Below, piece by piece: positions 10,968-21,428 of a stretch of 64,000 nucleotides of DNA. Within the stretch, counting starts at the first letter, position 1. Each line of letters opens with the position of its first letter. Source of the DNA: Vicia villosa (taxonomy: Eukaryota; Streptophyta; Magnoliopsida; Fabales; Fabaceae); contig NC_081182.1 of the NCBI RefSeq assembly GCF_029867415.1, positions 7,355,213 through 7,419,212 of the forward strand, read 5' to 3'. The translations under genes were made by a program, and so were the position numbers. The notes below the pieces were generated by a model. That model was not told where the DNA came from. It made no database searches and worked only from the letters and a program-made list of their open reading frames with translations.

Positions 10968-12149
10968 CTACTCCTCATCGGAAGTCTCCGGATCATCCTC
11001 ATCAGCATCAGCCATCCCCTCCTCAGGATCTGGCCTGCCCTCAGGCCATGAAGCATAGGCAGATAAATCATCCCTGGAACCAACAGGCTGCTGCAGAGAA
11101 AGCTGCCGGATAGAATCCTGCAAAAACATAAACGCTCTCTGATGCGCCATATGCATCTGATAGTTCCAATCACTTGCATCACCATACTGTGGACCAGCAG
11201 GCGGTGCAGCAGCAACCGGAACAGCTTGAGAAGCATCGGGAAGGTCAGATGCACCAGCAGCAACACCAAAAGGACGACCTCCAGGCAAACAGTACCTGTT
11301 AGCAAAAATATCATCTATAACACCATCCATGGGGATCATCCCACCAGTTGGGAACCGGACACCAGCCTTCCTGCACAAACCCATGATTAAACCAGGAAAA
11401 ATCAACCTACATTTCACCCCATCTCCATGAAGAGTCCCATTCAGGGCGACTCTTTTCAGCTCATTCGCCACAATCCTGGACACATCAATATTATTACCAT
11501 TCAGAATACCCTGAACCAAACCTGCCGTATCAATGGTGAGGGAAGAAGTGTGACTCCGTGGCCTAATGTTGTAAAGGACCACCGAAGTCACCAACTGAGC
11601 CTCCTCCGTCAACTGACTACGAGTAAAAGTCTTTGGCAGCCCAGCCTTAGTCAGAGTATAGGTGAAACCAGACCTGCAAATTCTGTCCCTAATGCTGTCT
11701 GCATCCCAATTTCCTCTATTCAACCTGGGATGGTACTCACACTCTTCTACCAAAGCAAGAGGGTTATCCAGAAAATCAAAAATAGCCTCTTTGCTAAAAT
11801 CAATGGCCTTACCTCTCACCCATGTTTTAAACGGGTAAGCTTCAGTACCTGACCAACTGCTCGGAGGCAAGGCATTTGCATAAAACTCTCTGAAAATCTC
11901 CACCTGATAGAATTGTGGTGGAGTGAACAACTTGTCCCAGCATGTTTCAGACAAAGCAGTCCACGCCCTTTGGAAGAGGCCGTGGTCAATAGGAACCACA
12001 GTTCGTTCACTCCACACAACTCGGCTTTCGAGCTCATGGTACCTTGCCTCTTGCTCCGGACCTAGAAACTTTGTCCGATCAAACCTACCAGACTGTGAGG
12101 AAGATCCCTCACCAGACCCAGCCTTCTTTCTCTTCAAAAAGGGTGCCAT
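10968..12149 (-). CDS. Env-position ORF (putative plant transposon protein type)
   Basis: This 393-residue frame starts at ATG 12149 (MAPFLKRKKAGSGEG) and is uninterrupted; an upstream extension to 12179 has no ATG. The N-terminus is basic and serine-rich. The middle carries a pattern I associate with the plant-specific 'putative plant transposon protein' family: REFYANALPP, then WVRGKAIDFSKEAIFDFLDN, then NIRPRSHTSS and IFPGLIMGLCRKAGVRFP. The C-terminus is strongly acidic (MADADEDDPETSDEE). It follows pol on the same strand, the place where an envelope-like gene sits in Athila relatives. No signal peptide or convincing membrane segment is visible, so an envelope role is not supported. Its biochemical role is unknown to me. 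Confidence 0.75.
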   Translation of the reverse strand: MAPFLKRKKAGSGEGSSSQSGRFDRTKFLGPEQEARYHELESRVVWSERTVVPIDHGLFQRAWTALSETCWDKLFTPPQFYQVEIFREFYANALPPSSWSGTEAYPFKTWVRGKAIDFSKEAIFDFLDNPLALVEECEYHPRLNRGNWDADSIRDRICRSGFTYTLTKAGLPKTFTRSQLTEEAQLVTSVVLYNIRPRSHTSSLTIDTAGLVQGILNGNNIDVSRIVANELKRVALNGTLHGDGVKCRLIFPGLIMGLCRKAGVRFPTGGMIPMDGVIDDIFANRYCLPGGRPFGVAAGASDLPDASQAVPVAAAPPAGPQYGDASDWNYQMHMAHQRAFMFLQDSIRQLSLQQPVGSRDDLSAYASWPEGRPDPEEGMADADEDDPETSDEE

Positions 12150-13080
12150 TCCTGCACAATTGCAATTCAAACAAAACACACAACAATTGAAATAAGGCTA
12201 GCACATGCTCAAAATTAACAGCACAATTCAAGCCACAGTCATCATCAATCATTAAACAGACCTATACAACAGCACAGACAACATAAAAAAAAAAAAATTC
12301 AAAATTGAACCCAGGGCGCGGCGCGCGCTGAACAGGGCGCGACGCGCGCTCTGCGAAACCCAGAAAAAAGCTTCATTTTCTGCAAAACAGAAGAGAAGAA
12401 CTTGCTTCTCCTCCCTTCTAAGGGTTCCAGCAGGCAAAAGATACAGCAAAAGATGTCTTCTACCCTAGTTTTTTTTTTTTTCAAAATTCCTAATTCTAAA
12501 AACCTAAACTTCTAAAACTTAAACTAAATGGAAATAGAAGGGAAGAGAGAACATACCTTTGATGATGATGACAATAGAGAGACGAGAATAGTGAGGAAAA
12601 TGCAAGAGATTAAGAACTAGAGTGTGTGAGTTGTTTTTCTTTCTTTGAACAAAGAGGAGAAAGGGAAGAATGGAGGCAAAACCTCCTACAACCCTAAGAA
12701 CCTCTTCAGCCACGAAACCGGGTCGGGCCCAGAATGGGTAGGCCCAAACCAAAATTATTATTTTTTTTTTTCAAAAATATGTACAGCGCGCGACGCGCGG
12801 AGAACCGGCGCGACGCGCCCTCATCTCTGCCAGGAAGGGGTCTTAGAACTCACAAAGCGCGCGACGCGCGCTAATGGGTGCGACGCGCGCTACACCAGAA
12901 ACAGCAGAAAAACTGCATTGTTCCAGCACGCCCAAAAATACCGGTAGATTGCTTCTGGCTCGACGACAACTCAAAAATCCCACCTGCATAAATAACACAA
13001 ATACAAGTGAATATATATAACTTGGGGTGCCTCCCAAGAGCGCTTTGTTTAACGTCGGTCAGCTCGACGGTCAAAGGCAA
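12150..13080 (-). other. Spacer between pol and ORF with GC-rich palindromes
   Basis: Non-coding. It carries GCGCG(A/T)CGCGC-type motifs at about 12314-12350, 12786-12820 and 12857-12891, the same motif as in the LTRs, plus two poly(T/A) stretches near 12285 and 12470. Short frames here are by-products of the GC-rich repeats. Confidence 0.7.
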
Positions 13081-15919
13081 TCAAGGATCGCCAAACGATA
13101 AAACGCAAGTTTCACGATTAAAATCGCTTCCTCGATATACCTTCAACCTCTGACCATTTACTACCCACTCTTGGTTTGATTTTTGGTCCTCTATCACAAT
13201 AGCCCCTTGGCTTCTCACTTCTTTGACCAAAAACGGTCCGGACCATTTAGACTTCAACTTTCCCGGGAAAAGTCTTAACCGGGAATTGAAGAGTAAAACT
13301 AATTGCCCTACCTTAAAGTCCTTCATTCTAACCTTACTATCATGATAGAATTTGGTCTTTTCCTTGTAAATTGAATTGGACTTATAGGCATGCAATCTCA
13401 TCTCTTCCAACTCATTAAGTTGGATTTTTCTTCTCTCTCCACACAACTTGTGGTCAAAATTCAAAAGCTTCAAGGCCCAATATGCCTTATGCTCTAGTTC
13501 TACGGGAAGGTGGCAACTTTTACCATACACCATTTGGAATGGTGTAAGACCGATCGGTGCTTTGAAAGCGGTCCGATACGCCCACAAGGTTTCATCTAAC
13601 TTCATTGACCAATCCTTCCTAGAGCTAGACACAGTTTTCTCAAGAATTCTCTTAATCTCTCTATTGGTCCTCTCAACTTGCCCATTAGTTTGTGGATGAT
13701 ATGGAGTAGCTACCTTGTGCTTTACTCCATATTGCTCCAACACTTTCTCAAGCGGAGCATTACAGAAATGAGATCCACCATCACTAATGATCACTCTTGG
13801 TGAGCCAAACCGCGAAAATATATTTTTCTTCAGAAATTTAATCACGGTCTTACCGTCTGCTTTGGGTGAAGCAATCGCTTCCACCCACTTAGACACATAG
13901 TCTACAGCTACCAAGATGTATTCATTTGACATTGAGGAAGGGAATGGTCTAACAAAATCAATGCCCCAACAATCGAATACCTCAACTTCTACAATACTTT
14001 GGAGGGGCATTTCCTCCCTTTTCCCTATTCCTCCAGTTCTTTGACAACTGTCGCATGAGGCAACATGGTGGTAGGCGTCTTTGAACAAAGTAGGCCACCA
14101 AAATCCCGATTGAAGGACTTTTGTGGCCGTACGCAAACCATTAAAATGACCACCATAAGGCGAATTGTGGCAATGCCACAAAATGCTTTTTGTCTCCTCA
14201 TCCGCGACACATCTTCTCAGAAGATTGTCACTACTCAACTTAAACAAGTGAGGATCATCCCAAACATAGAAATTAGCATCGTTTAAAAACTTTTTTCTTT
14301 GATTCCAAGTTAGATCCTCCGGTATCCAGCCAGATGCTTTGTGATTAGCCATATCTGCGAACCAGGGTCTAACTTCTTGTACCATGTACAGTTTTTCATC
14401 TGGGAATTCTTCCCTCACCTCTTTTTCATTGTTTGTCACCTCGGTATTCACTAACCGAGACAAATGATCCGCAATCAAATTTTCTGTACCTTTCTTATCT
14501 TTCACTTCAAGATCAAATTCTTGAAGCAAAAGAATCCACCGAATAAGCCTTTGTTTTGAATCAGGCTTGGTAAGAAGATATTTGATTGCGGCATGATCAG
14601 TATAACACACAACTTTAGAACCAATAAGGTAAGAGCGAAACTTTTCCAATGCAAATACAATTGCGAGCAATTCTTTTTCGGTAGTGGCATAGTTAACCTG
14701 TGCCTCATTTAAAACTTTGCTCGCATAATGTATAGCATGGAATTGTTTGTTCTTCCTTTGGCCTAAGACCGCACCAACCGCATAGTCACTCGCATCGCAC
14801 ATGAGTTCAAACTCAAGCGACCAATTAGGAGCGACAATTATGGGTGTGGTGGTCAAATTTGCTTTAAGTTCTAGGAAAGCTTTTAGACATGATTCATCAA
14901 AATTAAATTCCATACCTTTGTTGAGCAAATTACTCAAAGGCTTTGCGACCTTGGAGAAATCCTTGATGAATCTTCTATAGAACCCAGCATGTCCCAAGAA
15001 GCTCCTTATGCCTTTCACATTCACCGGAGGGGGAAGTTTTTCAATAACTTCAATTTTTGCCGGATCGACCTCAAGCCCCTTTGAAGAAACCTTGTGGCCA
15101 AGAACAATCCCATCCGTCACCATGAAAGTGCATTTCTCCCAGTTGAGAACCAAATTTGTTTCAATGCATCTCTCCATCACCACATCAAGGTTCTTCAAGC
15201 ACAAGTCAAACGACGACCCGTACACAGAAAAATCATCCATGAACACCTCAATGCTTTTCTCAATCAAATCAGAGAAGATAGCTTGCATGCACCTTTGAAA
15301 TGTTGCAGGAGCATTACATAGTCCAAATGGCATTCTTCGGTAAGCGAAAACGCCAAAAGGACATGTAAAAGCAGTTTTCTCGTGGTCCGCCGGATTCACT
15401 GATATTTGATTGTATCCCGAATAACCATCCAAGAAACAATAGAAATTTCTTCCGGCTAACCTCTCTAACATTTGATCCATAAAAGGTAATGGAAAGTGAT
15501 CTTTTCTTGTTGCTTGGTTCAACCTCCTATAATCAATACACATACGCCACCCGGTCACCGCTCTCGAAGGAATCAACTCGTTCTTCTCATTTCTCACAAC
15601 TGTCAATCCACCCTTCTTAGGAACCACATGCACCGGGCTCACCCATTCGCTATCGGAGATGGGATAAATCATACCCGCCTCTAATAACTTCACAACCTCT
15701 TTTCTAACAACTTCTTTCATGGTTGGATTCAATCGCCTTTGAGGTTGTGCCACGGGCCGAAAATCATCTTCTAACATAATCTTATGCATACAATAGGCCG
15801 GACTAATACCCTTCAAGTCGGATAAAACCCATCCTATTGCTTCTTGATTCTTTGTCAACACTTCCTTCAATCGATGCTCTTCCTTATTAGACAAACCACT
15901 ATTAATGATAACCGGCTTA
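13081..15919 (-). CDS. Athila-like pol: reverse transcriptase, RNase H, integrase (5'-truncated)
   Basis: An open frame of about 945 codons with no internal stop. It opens inside the linker before the reverse transcriptase ([14 protein letters not shown]); no ATG start is present, and gag plus protease are missing. Numbering from the TTG at 15894: RT has [13 protein letters not shown] (about 188-200) and the catalytic FMDD (218-221); RNase H has [13 protein letters not shown] and ATTEKELLA with [11 protein letters not shown]; the integrase zinc finger has [10 protein letters not shown] and CDSCQR; the core has D in [10 protein letters not shown] in ISDGGSHF and E in [10 protein letters not shown]. 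These domains copy the RNA genome and insert the DNA. The order RT-RH-INT is that of Ty3/gypsy. The frame faces against the LTR promoter, so this copy cannot express pol from its own LTR. Confidence 0.93.
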
Positions 15920-16537
15920 GTATATTTATGTATATAATAAAGAAAAAAAAAATAATAATAATAAAAAAAAAAAAAGAAAGAAAGAAAAGAATTCTGTGAC
16001 CCTTGAGCAAGTAATGAATAATGTGGTAAACTTGGTTGTTTAGGTTGTGATAATTGAATTTGAATGCTCTCTTAGGTTTTGACATTTTCGATTCAATGGC
16101 CGTGAGATATGAGACACTTCCTTGTTAACCAAGCCAAGCTACAACCCGAAAGTCCTTAGTGATTCATGCTTATACACTTTTTATATATCTTATGCTTAGA
16201 TGAGTTTATAATTAATTCGGTATGTTTGCGTCATTGTCTGGTGAGTGTTAGGATCCTCCATTTTTGTTCTCTCAGTAGAGAAATACGTAGGTGTGATTCA
16301 TTCTTGAACTTCTTATGCTTTGTGGAATTTCTGACATAGAATTTGTATATAGGATTAGCATTGCTATCATGGTATTTTGATGAAAACTGGTAAGGATTGA
16401 TCTTTGTGTACTTTTGGAATTTGAACCATTCAATTGTTCTTGTTTCTACCTTGTTGTTTCATTTGTGATATTTTGTGTTCCCGGTAATTTATCATTGTTT
16501 TGTTTGAGGACAAACAAGAGTTTAAGTTGGGGAGAGT
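15920..16537 (+). other. Plus-oriented 3' untranslated region and polypurine tract
   Basis: After an A-rich run (about 15940-15980) the plus strand shows TTGTTTGAGGACAAACAA (about 16500-16517), a signature that precedes the 3' LTR in many Ty3/gypsy elements, and the polypurine tract GTTGGGGAGAG (16526-16536) directly before the right LTR. The junction at about 15919/15920 is where the strand sense switches from minus (pol) to plus. Confidence 0.8.
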
Positions 16538-17738
16538 TGTTAGGTGCCAAATTGTGTTTATATTTAGTTTAATTAATGGCACCTTTCGACCGTTTTTATC
16601 GGATATTCGTACAATTCCCTGAAGTTTTAGATAATTATTTATAGTTTATAATATTAAGCTTTCATTTTATGTTAATATGTGTTTTAGTTATGATTGTGTA
16701 GGTTTTGGCCAATTTTGGGATGTTTGGAGCTTGTCTTGATCTTGACAAGAGATTCACTGGCAGAAGTATGCGCGCGTCGCGCTGGGATGTGGGCGCGTCG
16801 CGCCCTGGGCAAGATATTTTGGAGCTTCCAGACAGAGAGTTGCGCGCGTCGCGCGCATGGGCGGTTTATAATTTTAAGTGTAATGGCGCGTAGCGCGCTG
16901 GAGGGCGCGACGCGCCCTGGACAGAATTCAGAAATGCTATATAAAGGGGTTTTCAGATATTTTGTGTTGGTTGGTTGATCTTGAGAGCAAAAGAACACTT
17001 GTGCACTGTAGCAAACTAAGAATTGAAGATTGGAAGCTTTGATCGTCGATTAATCGCCTTTGATGCTTGTTGATCTTCATCCTTTACTTCTTGAGCAAGC
17101 TACCATTCTCATGGATAGCTAAATCTCTTTTGTATCAAGATAAGATGTAATCTTCCTAGCCTTTTGTATGTTTTTCTTGTGAATATATGTGTATGAACAA
17201 GTGATGATCAATATAGATGGTTTAGTTTGTTTATTAAAGCTTTTTCTTTGGTATAAATGTTTGAGACATCAATGTTTGTATCTAGACCTAACTCATCATC
17301 TTTCAAACTATAAGTTGCAGACATGGATTTAGAGTTTGATGTTTACTAAGTATCGGTTCTTAAAACGTTATTTGTATTGTTTAAACGGTGGAGAAATCGT
17401 CGGGTAAACAATACGGTAAATCTAGCTATATCGTTGCGGACACGGACGATATAGGCGTCGATACGTAATTATATTGATCGTTAGCAAGTTCATAAGCATC
17501 TATTTATAAGGAAACATACAAATTTAGGTCGATGAAATCGAATCTTGATACATTTTCTTTAACTTAGAACTTTCATTAATTTACTCTTTGCTACTAAAAG
17601 AATTGAATGATCTTTTGCAAACCTAAAACTAAAGTAACATTAACTCAAGACAAAATAGGCTATAGAACGGCGGTGATATCGCAATAATCCCTGTGGATAC
17701 GATATAAACGAAAAGTACACCACAATACTCTTTCAACA
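16538..17738 (+). repeat. Right LTR of the Athila-like element
   Basis: 1201 bp, offset exactly 7600 from the left LTR, and identical wherever I compared it, including the TATA box and all five GC-rich motifs. The target duplication CCGAT follows at 17739-17743. Confidence 0.92.
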
Positions 17739-17743
17739 CCGAT

Positions 17744-18455
17744 GCGATTGGCAGGAAGTGTTGTGTTTTAAATAGGATATTGATATGTCATATTTTAAAC
17801 AAAATACCCTATGAAGTTGTAAAAGGTAGAAAACCAAATTTATCACATTTTTAAGTTTTCGGATGCAAATGTTTTATTTTGAACAATGGTGAGGATAACT
17901 TTGGAAAATTTGACATGAAATCTGATGAAGGTATCTTCCTTGGATACATTCAATCAAACAAAACTTATAGAGTGTACAATAAAAGATTACTTATTGTCGA
18001 AGAGTCGGTACACATCACTTTTGACGAGTCTTATCCGAGAAATGTTGGAAAAGGTATTTATTTTCATGATGTAGGTGTATCTTCAAAAGACATACATAAT
18101 GACGTCGAAGAAAGAATCAATCAACCTGAATTGACGAAACCTGATGAGGAGGAATATGACAACCCTGAAAAGAAAAAGAATGAAACTAAAGAGGATGATC
18201 TTCCCTTGGAATGGAGAACATCCAAGGATTATCCCATCGACAGCATCCTCGGAGACACCACCAAAGGCATGACTATACTCTCTAAGATAAGTAATTTTTG
18301 TTGTCACTTTGGATTCGTTTCTCAAGTTGAACCTAAAAACGCAAAAGAAACGTTAATTAGTGAGCATTGGCTTATGACCATGCAATGAATTAAATTAATT
18401 TAAAAGAAATGGTTTTTGGGCACTTGTCCCTCGTCTGCATGATCATCAAGTAAAA
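17744..18455 (+). pseudogene. Copia A integrase end and start of reverse transcriptase, right half
   Basis: Continuation of the frame cut at 8937. It reads KIPYEVVKGRKPNLSHF, a stop, then VFGCKCFILNNGEDN and [11 protein letters not shown], the conserved C-terminal integrase region of copia elements. It goes on through DLPLEWRTSKDYPIDSILGD to FGFVSQVEPKNAKE and a corrupted RT start (about 18390-18455: ELN, stop, FKRNGFWALVPR). The RT core is absent. Removing the 8938-17743 insertion rejoins it to the left half, which confirms the nesting. Confidence 0.85.
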
Positions 18456-18456
18456 A

Positions 18457-18612
18457 ATTGACATCTATTGTTCCTTCAACAGAGAGACGATTGAATCGAA
18501 GGAAATTGTTATTGAGAAAGTTGCTTCAGAAGACAATCCGACGAATGTGTTCACAAACTCATTACCTAGGTCAATATTCAAACATTGCTTGAACTCGATC
18601 AATTTTGTAATA
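18457..18612 (+). pseudogene. Copia RNase H tail fragment
   Basis: The frame reads RETIESKEIVIEKVASEDNP then FTNSLPRSIFKHCLNSINF, the extreme C-terminus of copia pol (usual form DVFTKSLPRSRFKHCLDLIN). It joins directly to the RT start, so nearly all of RT and RNase H is missing. The wording differs from the Sirevirus-like tail at 26250-26339 and suggests another copia lineage; a chimaera is likely. Confidence 0.65.
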
Positions 18613-19422
18613 ATAATTCAATTTAGAAGAGAGTAACAAGACAGTGAATTGATAAAATTGCATCACATCGAGTTGAAGGCAATGTGGAGATTTATAATAT
18701 ATGCGTTAAAGGATGAGAGATATGTATCTTTCATATCTTTTTAAGTGTCTTTTTTTTAAATAGTTTAATTTTTATATAATTTTAATTATGTCAAAATGAT
18801 TCGTAATAATTTTATAAATAAAAAGAGAATTTATCTGTACATCTTGTAGGGGTGGGGAAAAATTCCTGAAAACTCAAAAATACTCTTCGGAAATATATTT
18901 TCGAATCCACCCAAAATTATGGTGTTTCGGAAATGCATTTTTGAATTCACCCAAATTTCATTTTTTTTTAATGTTTTTGGAGATACATTTTTGAAATAAC
19001 CAAATATTTGGTCTTGTAGTTTTTCGGAGATGCATTTCCGAAATCACCAAATATTTATTAAAAAAATTAAAGTCAAGATGTATCAATTGTATTATTAATT
19101 ATATTAATAAAGAGATATATAATTAAATATATACCATTTTAATTCAATATTTTTTTAAAGTTTAAATACAATGTTTATATTATTAATTGAATAATTAATT
19201 ATTATAAATTATATAAATATTCTTTAATATCACATATACTTTTCATATATTAGTTGGTCTAATATATTATGAAAAGATAATTTCTTTATTGACCTCTACC
19301 TTCTTGGTCACCCGTGGCGAAAACCCCAAAATGCCCCTCTATTTCGGAAATGCATTTCCGAAGTCACTTTTTTATGAGAAAAAAGGTGGTTTCGGAAATG
19401 CACTTCCGAAAACATGTTTTTT
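18613..19422. mobile_element. MULE-derived non-coding DNA with TTCGGAAATGCATTTCCGAA palindromes
   Basis: No gene. At least six copies of a palindromic motif lie here: about 18886-18905, 18924-18945, 18976-18998, 19022-19043, 19343-19366 and 19390-19413, best preserved as TTTCGGAAATGCATTTCCGA. The same motif flanks the MULE genes at 30.3-33.3 kb, so I assign this stretch to that family or a non-autonomous relative. Terminal inverted repeats and a 9-bp target duplication could not be fixed. The Sirevirus-like element starts at its right edge. Confidence 0.5.
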
Positions 19423-20149
19423 TAATGATGGCCTTTACAAACATAATGATGATGAGAATGCACAAGCACCTTCCGACATACCCGAAGGAGGCTTTGCCAT
19501 GGAATTCCTTTACAAGAAACTTCTCCAAATGGAAATCCGTAACATTCATGAACATCAAAAAACCCGGAATGAGTTTAATCGTCGCTTTGATCAACTTCAA
19601 CAACAACTTGAGAATTCCGGAGATGAAGAAGAAGAAGAAGATGTTGGAAATGAAGAGATGAATGCTAGTGATTAGTTCTCTTATGTGTCTTATGTTCTAT
19701 TTTTATTTCTTAGTATGTTTTGTGGTATTTTAGACAATTTTCATTATGTTATGTTTATGGTTTTTAAGTTCTTCTTTTTTAGACATAATTAATAGTATTA
19801 TGTTATGGTTATGGTTTAGACAAAATTATTATTATTATTATTATGCTATGTTTATTTGTGTTATTAAGTCTCATTTTTACTATATTGCATTATATATATT
19901 TTGCCCATGTTTTACCTCTTTTCCCCATCCTTTTTGATAATAACAAAGGGGGAGAAGAAACTTGTGTTTGTTGCTTTTTAGTCCAAATTATGCAGCCTCA
20001 TGGATAGAAAAATTTGTCTCAAGACTCATTCAAGTTATGATAAACACTTTGTTAAAAGAGGAGTCATCAACATAGGGGGAGCATAAGGACTTGTCAAGCA
20101 AAAATCACTTTTAAAGCTTATTGGTTGTCATCATCAAAAAGGGGGAGAA
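19423..20149 (+). repeat. Duplicate of the element's 3' internal end, left of the left LTR
   Basis: It matches 27963-28686 nearly base for base (one ATT unit longer in the ATT repeat near 19828). It holds the last ~85 codons of the extra ORF, ending EEEEEDVGNEEMNASD and a stop at 19673-19675, and the AAGGGGGAGA polypurine motifs. An apparent ORF from 19289 is a fusion of MULE sequence to this tail. Confidence 0.85.
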
Positions 20150-21381
20150 TGTGATTGCAAGCTTCTCCAAATGTTATGTGTTTTGATGAAGACAACATGT
20201 GTGCACTCATAAATATCAAGAAAGGATGTATCAAAGATTGAACTACTCAAATTACTAAAGTCAAAAGAAGATTGTCAACATACAAGATCACTTGAAGACT
20301 CTATGAAGCTCATCTTTCAAATAGGTACAAACATGTTCTTATAAGAATAAATTAAGTGCTCAAAATCATCCTCAAATCATGTGCATTTTGGCTGGTTAAA
20401 AATTCTGTTTTTATAACTTTTTCAAACTGGAAATCGCTTTCCTGTAAGTGGAAATCGATTTCCTATGCGTGCCCAGCCAAATCAGTTTTTGGAAATTTGT
20501 TTTTTACTTGTGGAAATCGATTTCCTGTGGTGGTAAATCGATTTCCAGTATCAGTTTTTGAATTTTAAGGCACAACGTTTCAGGGAAATCGATTTCCCAT
20601 AATGGTAAATCGATTTCCATCGTTCCAGAATCAAAAACAGTATGTTTCATTATTTGAACGTGAATCCTTTTTGTTCCATCAACCTTTGCACCTTTTCATT
20701 GTTTCATACACTTTCCTAGGGGTGTAAAGACACTATATATATCCTATATTTTCAGAATTCAAAACACCTCTTCCTATTGCAATTTAACATCATTCCATAT
20801 CATAATATTTTCATTCAAGTGTTGTGATTACCAAACTCTCACAAGAATTTTCTGCATTGTCTCATAAATCATAAACAGAAAATTCATATCATATCCATCA
20901 ACATTTGAGCACTTGTTATTCTTATAAATTGCATGATTGGTAGAGAAGATCAATCAAGTGATTGATACATTATTCTTTTATTCAAACTCTTATACAAAAT
21001 CAAAATACTTGTTGTATTCTTGTTATCCAGGATTGTTGGAAACAAGTTAGACACTTTGAGAGGATTGTTCTCATAAGTGGTCTTAGTGAAAAATCCAAGA
21101 GGATTGTTCTTGGTCCAAGAGGATTGTTCTTGGTGTTTGGTTAGGCTTGTACAAGATACCAACTATATTGAAATCTCTTACTGCGTAAGGGGACTGGAGT
21201 ACTCTCGGTTTGTGAGGGGAACCAGGATATATCCTTGTGTCATTTATTTTTCAGCACTTTACATTCTTTGATAACATTACCATAAACCAGAAAAATAATC
21301 ACTTTACACCATAAAACCCAAAAAGTTATAAAGTACCTAATTCACCCCCCCCCCCCCTCTTAGGCATATCTGATACTTACA
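20150..21381 (+). repeat. Left LTR of the Sirevirus-like element
   Basis: 1232 bp, from TGTGATTGCAAGC (directly after a polypurine tract) to GATACTTACA. It carries about six GGAAATCGATTTCC palindromes between 20430 and 20620, then a TATA-like ACTATATATATCC (about 20731-20745). A 13-C run lies near its end (7 C in the right LTR). Confidence 0.9.
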
Positions 21382-21383
21382 TT

Positions 21384-21395
21384 TGGCATCAGAGC
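21384..21395 (+). other. Primer-binding site (initiator tRNA-Met)
   Basis: TGGCATCAGAGC, two bases after the LTR end; one mismatch to the canonical TGGTATCAGAGC. Confidence 0.8.
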
Positions 21396-21428
21396 AAGTT
21401 ATAGATAACTTGTTCCTAAAGATCCAGA

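Larger units (their letters stand above)
8938..17738 (+). mobile_element. Athila-like Ty3/gypsy element with inverted interior
   Basis: Two 1201-bp LTRs (8938-10138 and 16538-17738) begin TGTTAGGTGCC and end TTTCAACA; I saw no difference between them. The 5-bp target duplication CCGAT lies at 8933-8937 and 17739-17743, so this is a single, recent insertion into copia A. The TATA box, the tRNA-Asp primer site at 10142 and the polypurine tract before 16538 all orient the element plus. The pol frame (15919 to 13081) and the ORF after it (12149 to 10968) read minus. Gag and protease are missing. The same GCGCG(A/T)CGCGC motif occurs in the LTRs and the inverted interior, so the interior belongs to the same family and is not a foreign insert. 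Confidence 0.88.

Noticed and set aside
13081..15919. Minus-oriented pol as a separate element nested in the Athila-like LTR pair
   Set aside because: No second LTR pair or target duplications surround it, and its spacers carry the same GC-rich motif as the outer LTRs.
20430..20620. CRISPR-like array from repeated GGAAATCGATTTCC
   Set aside because: Repeats are short, unevenly spaced, lie in a plant retrotransposon LTR, and no cas gene exists.
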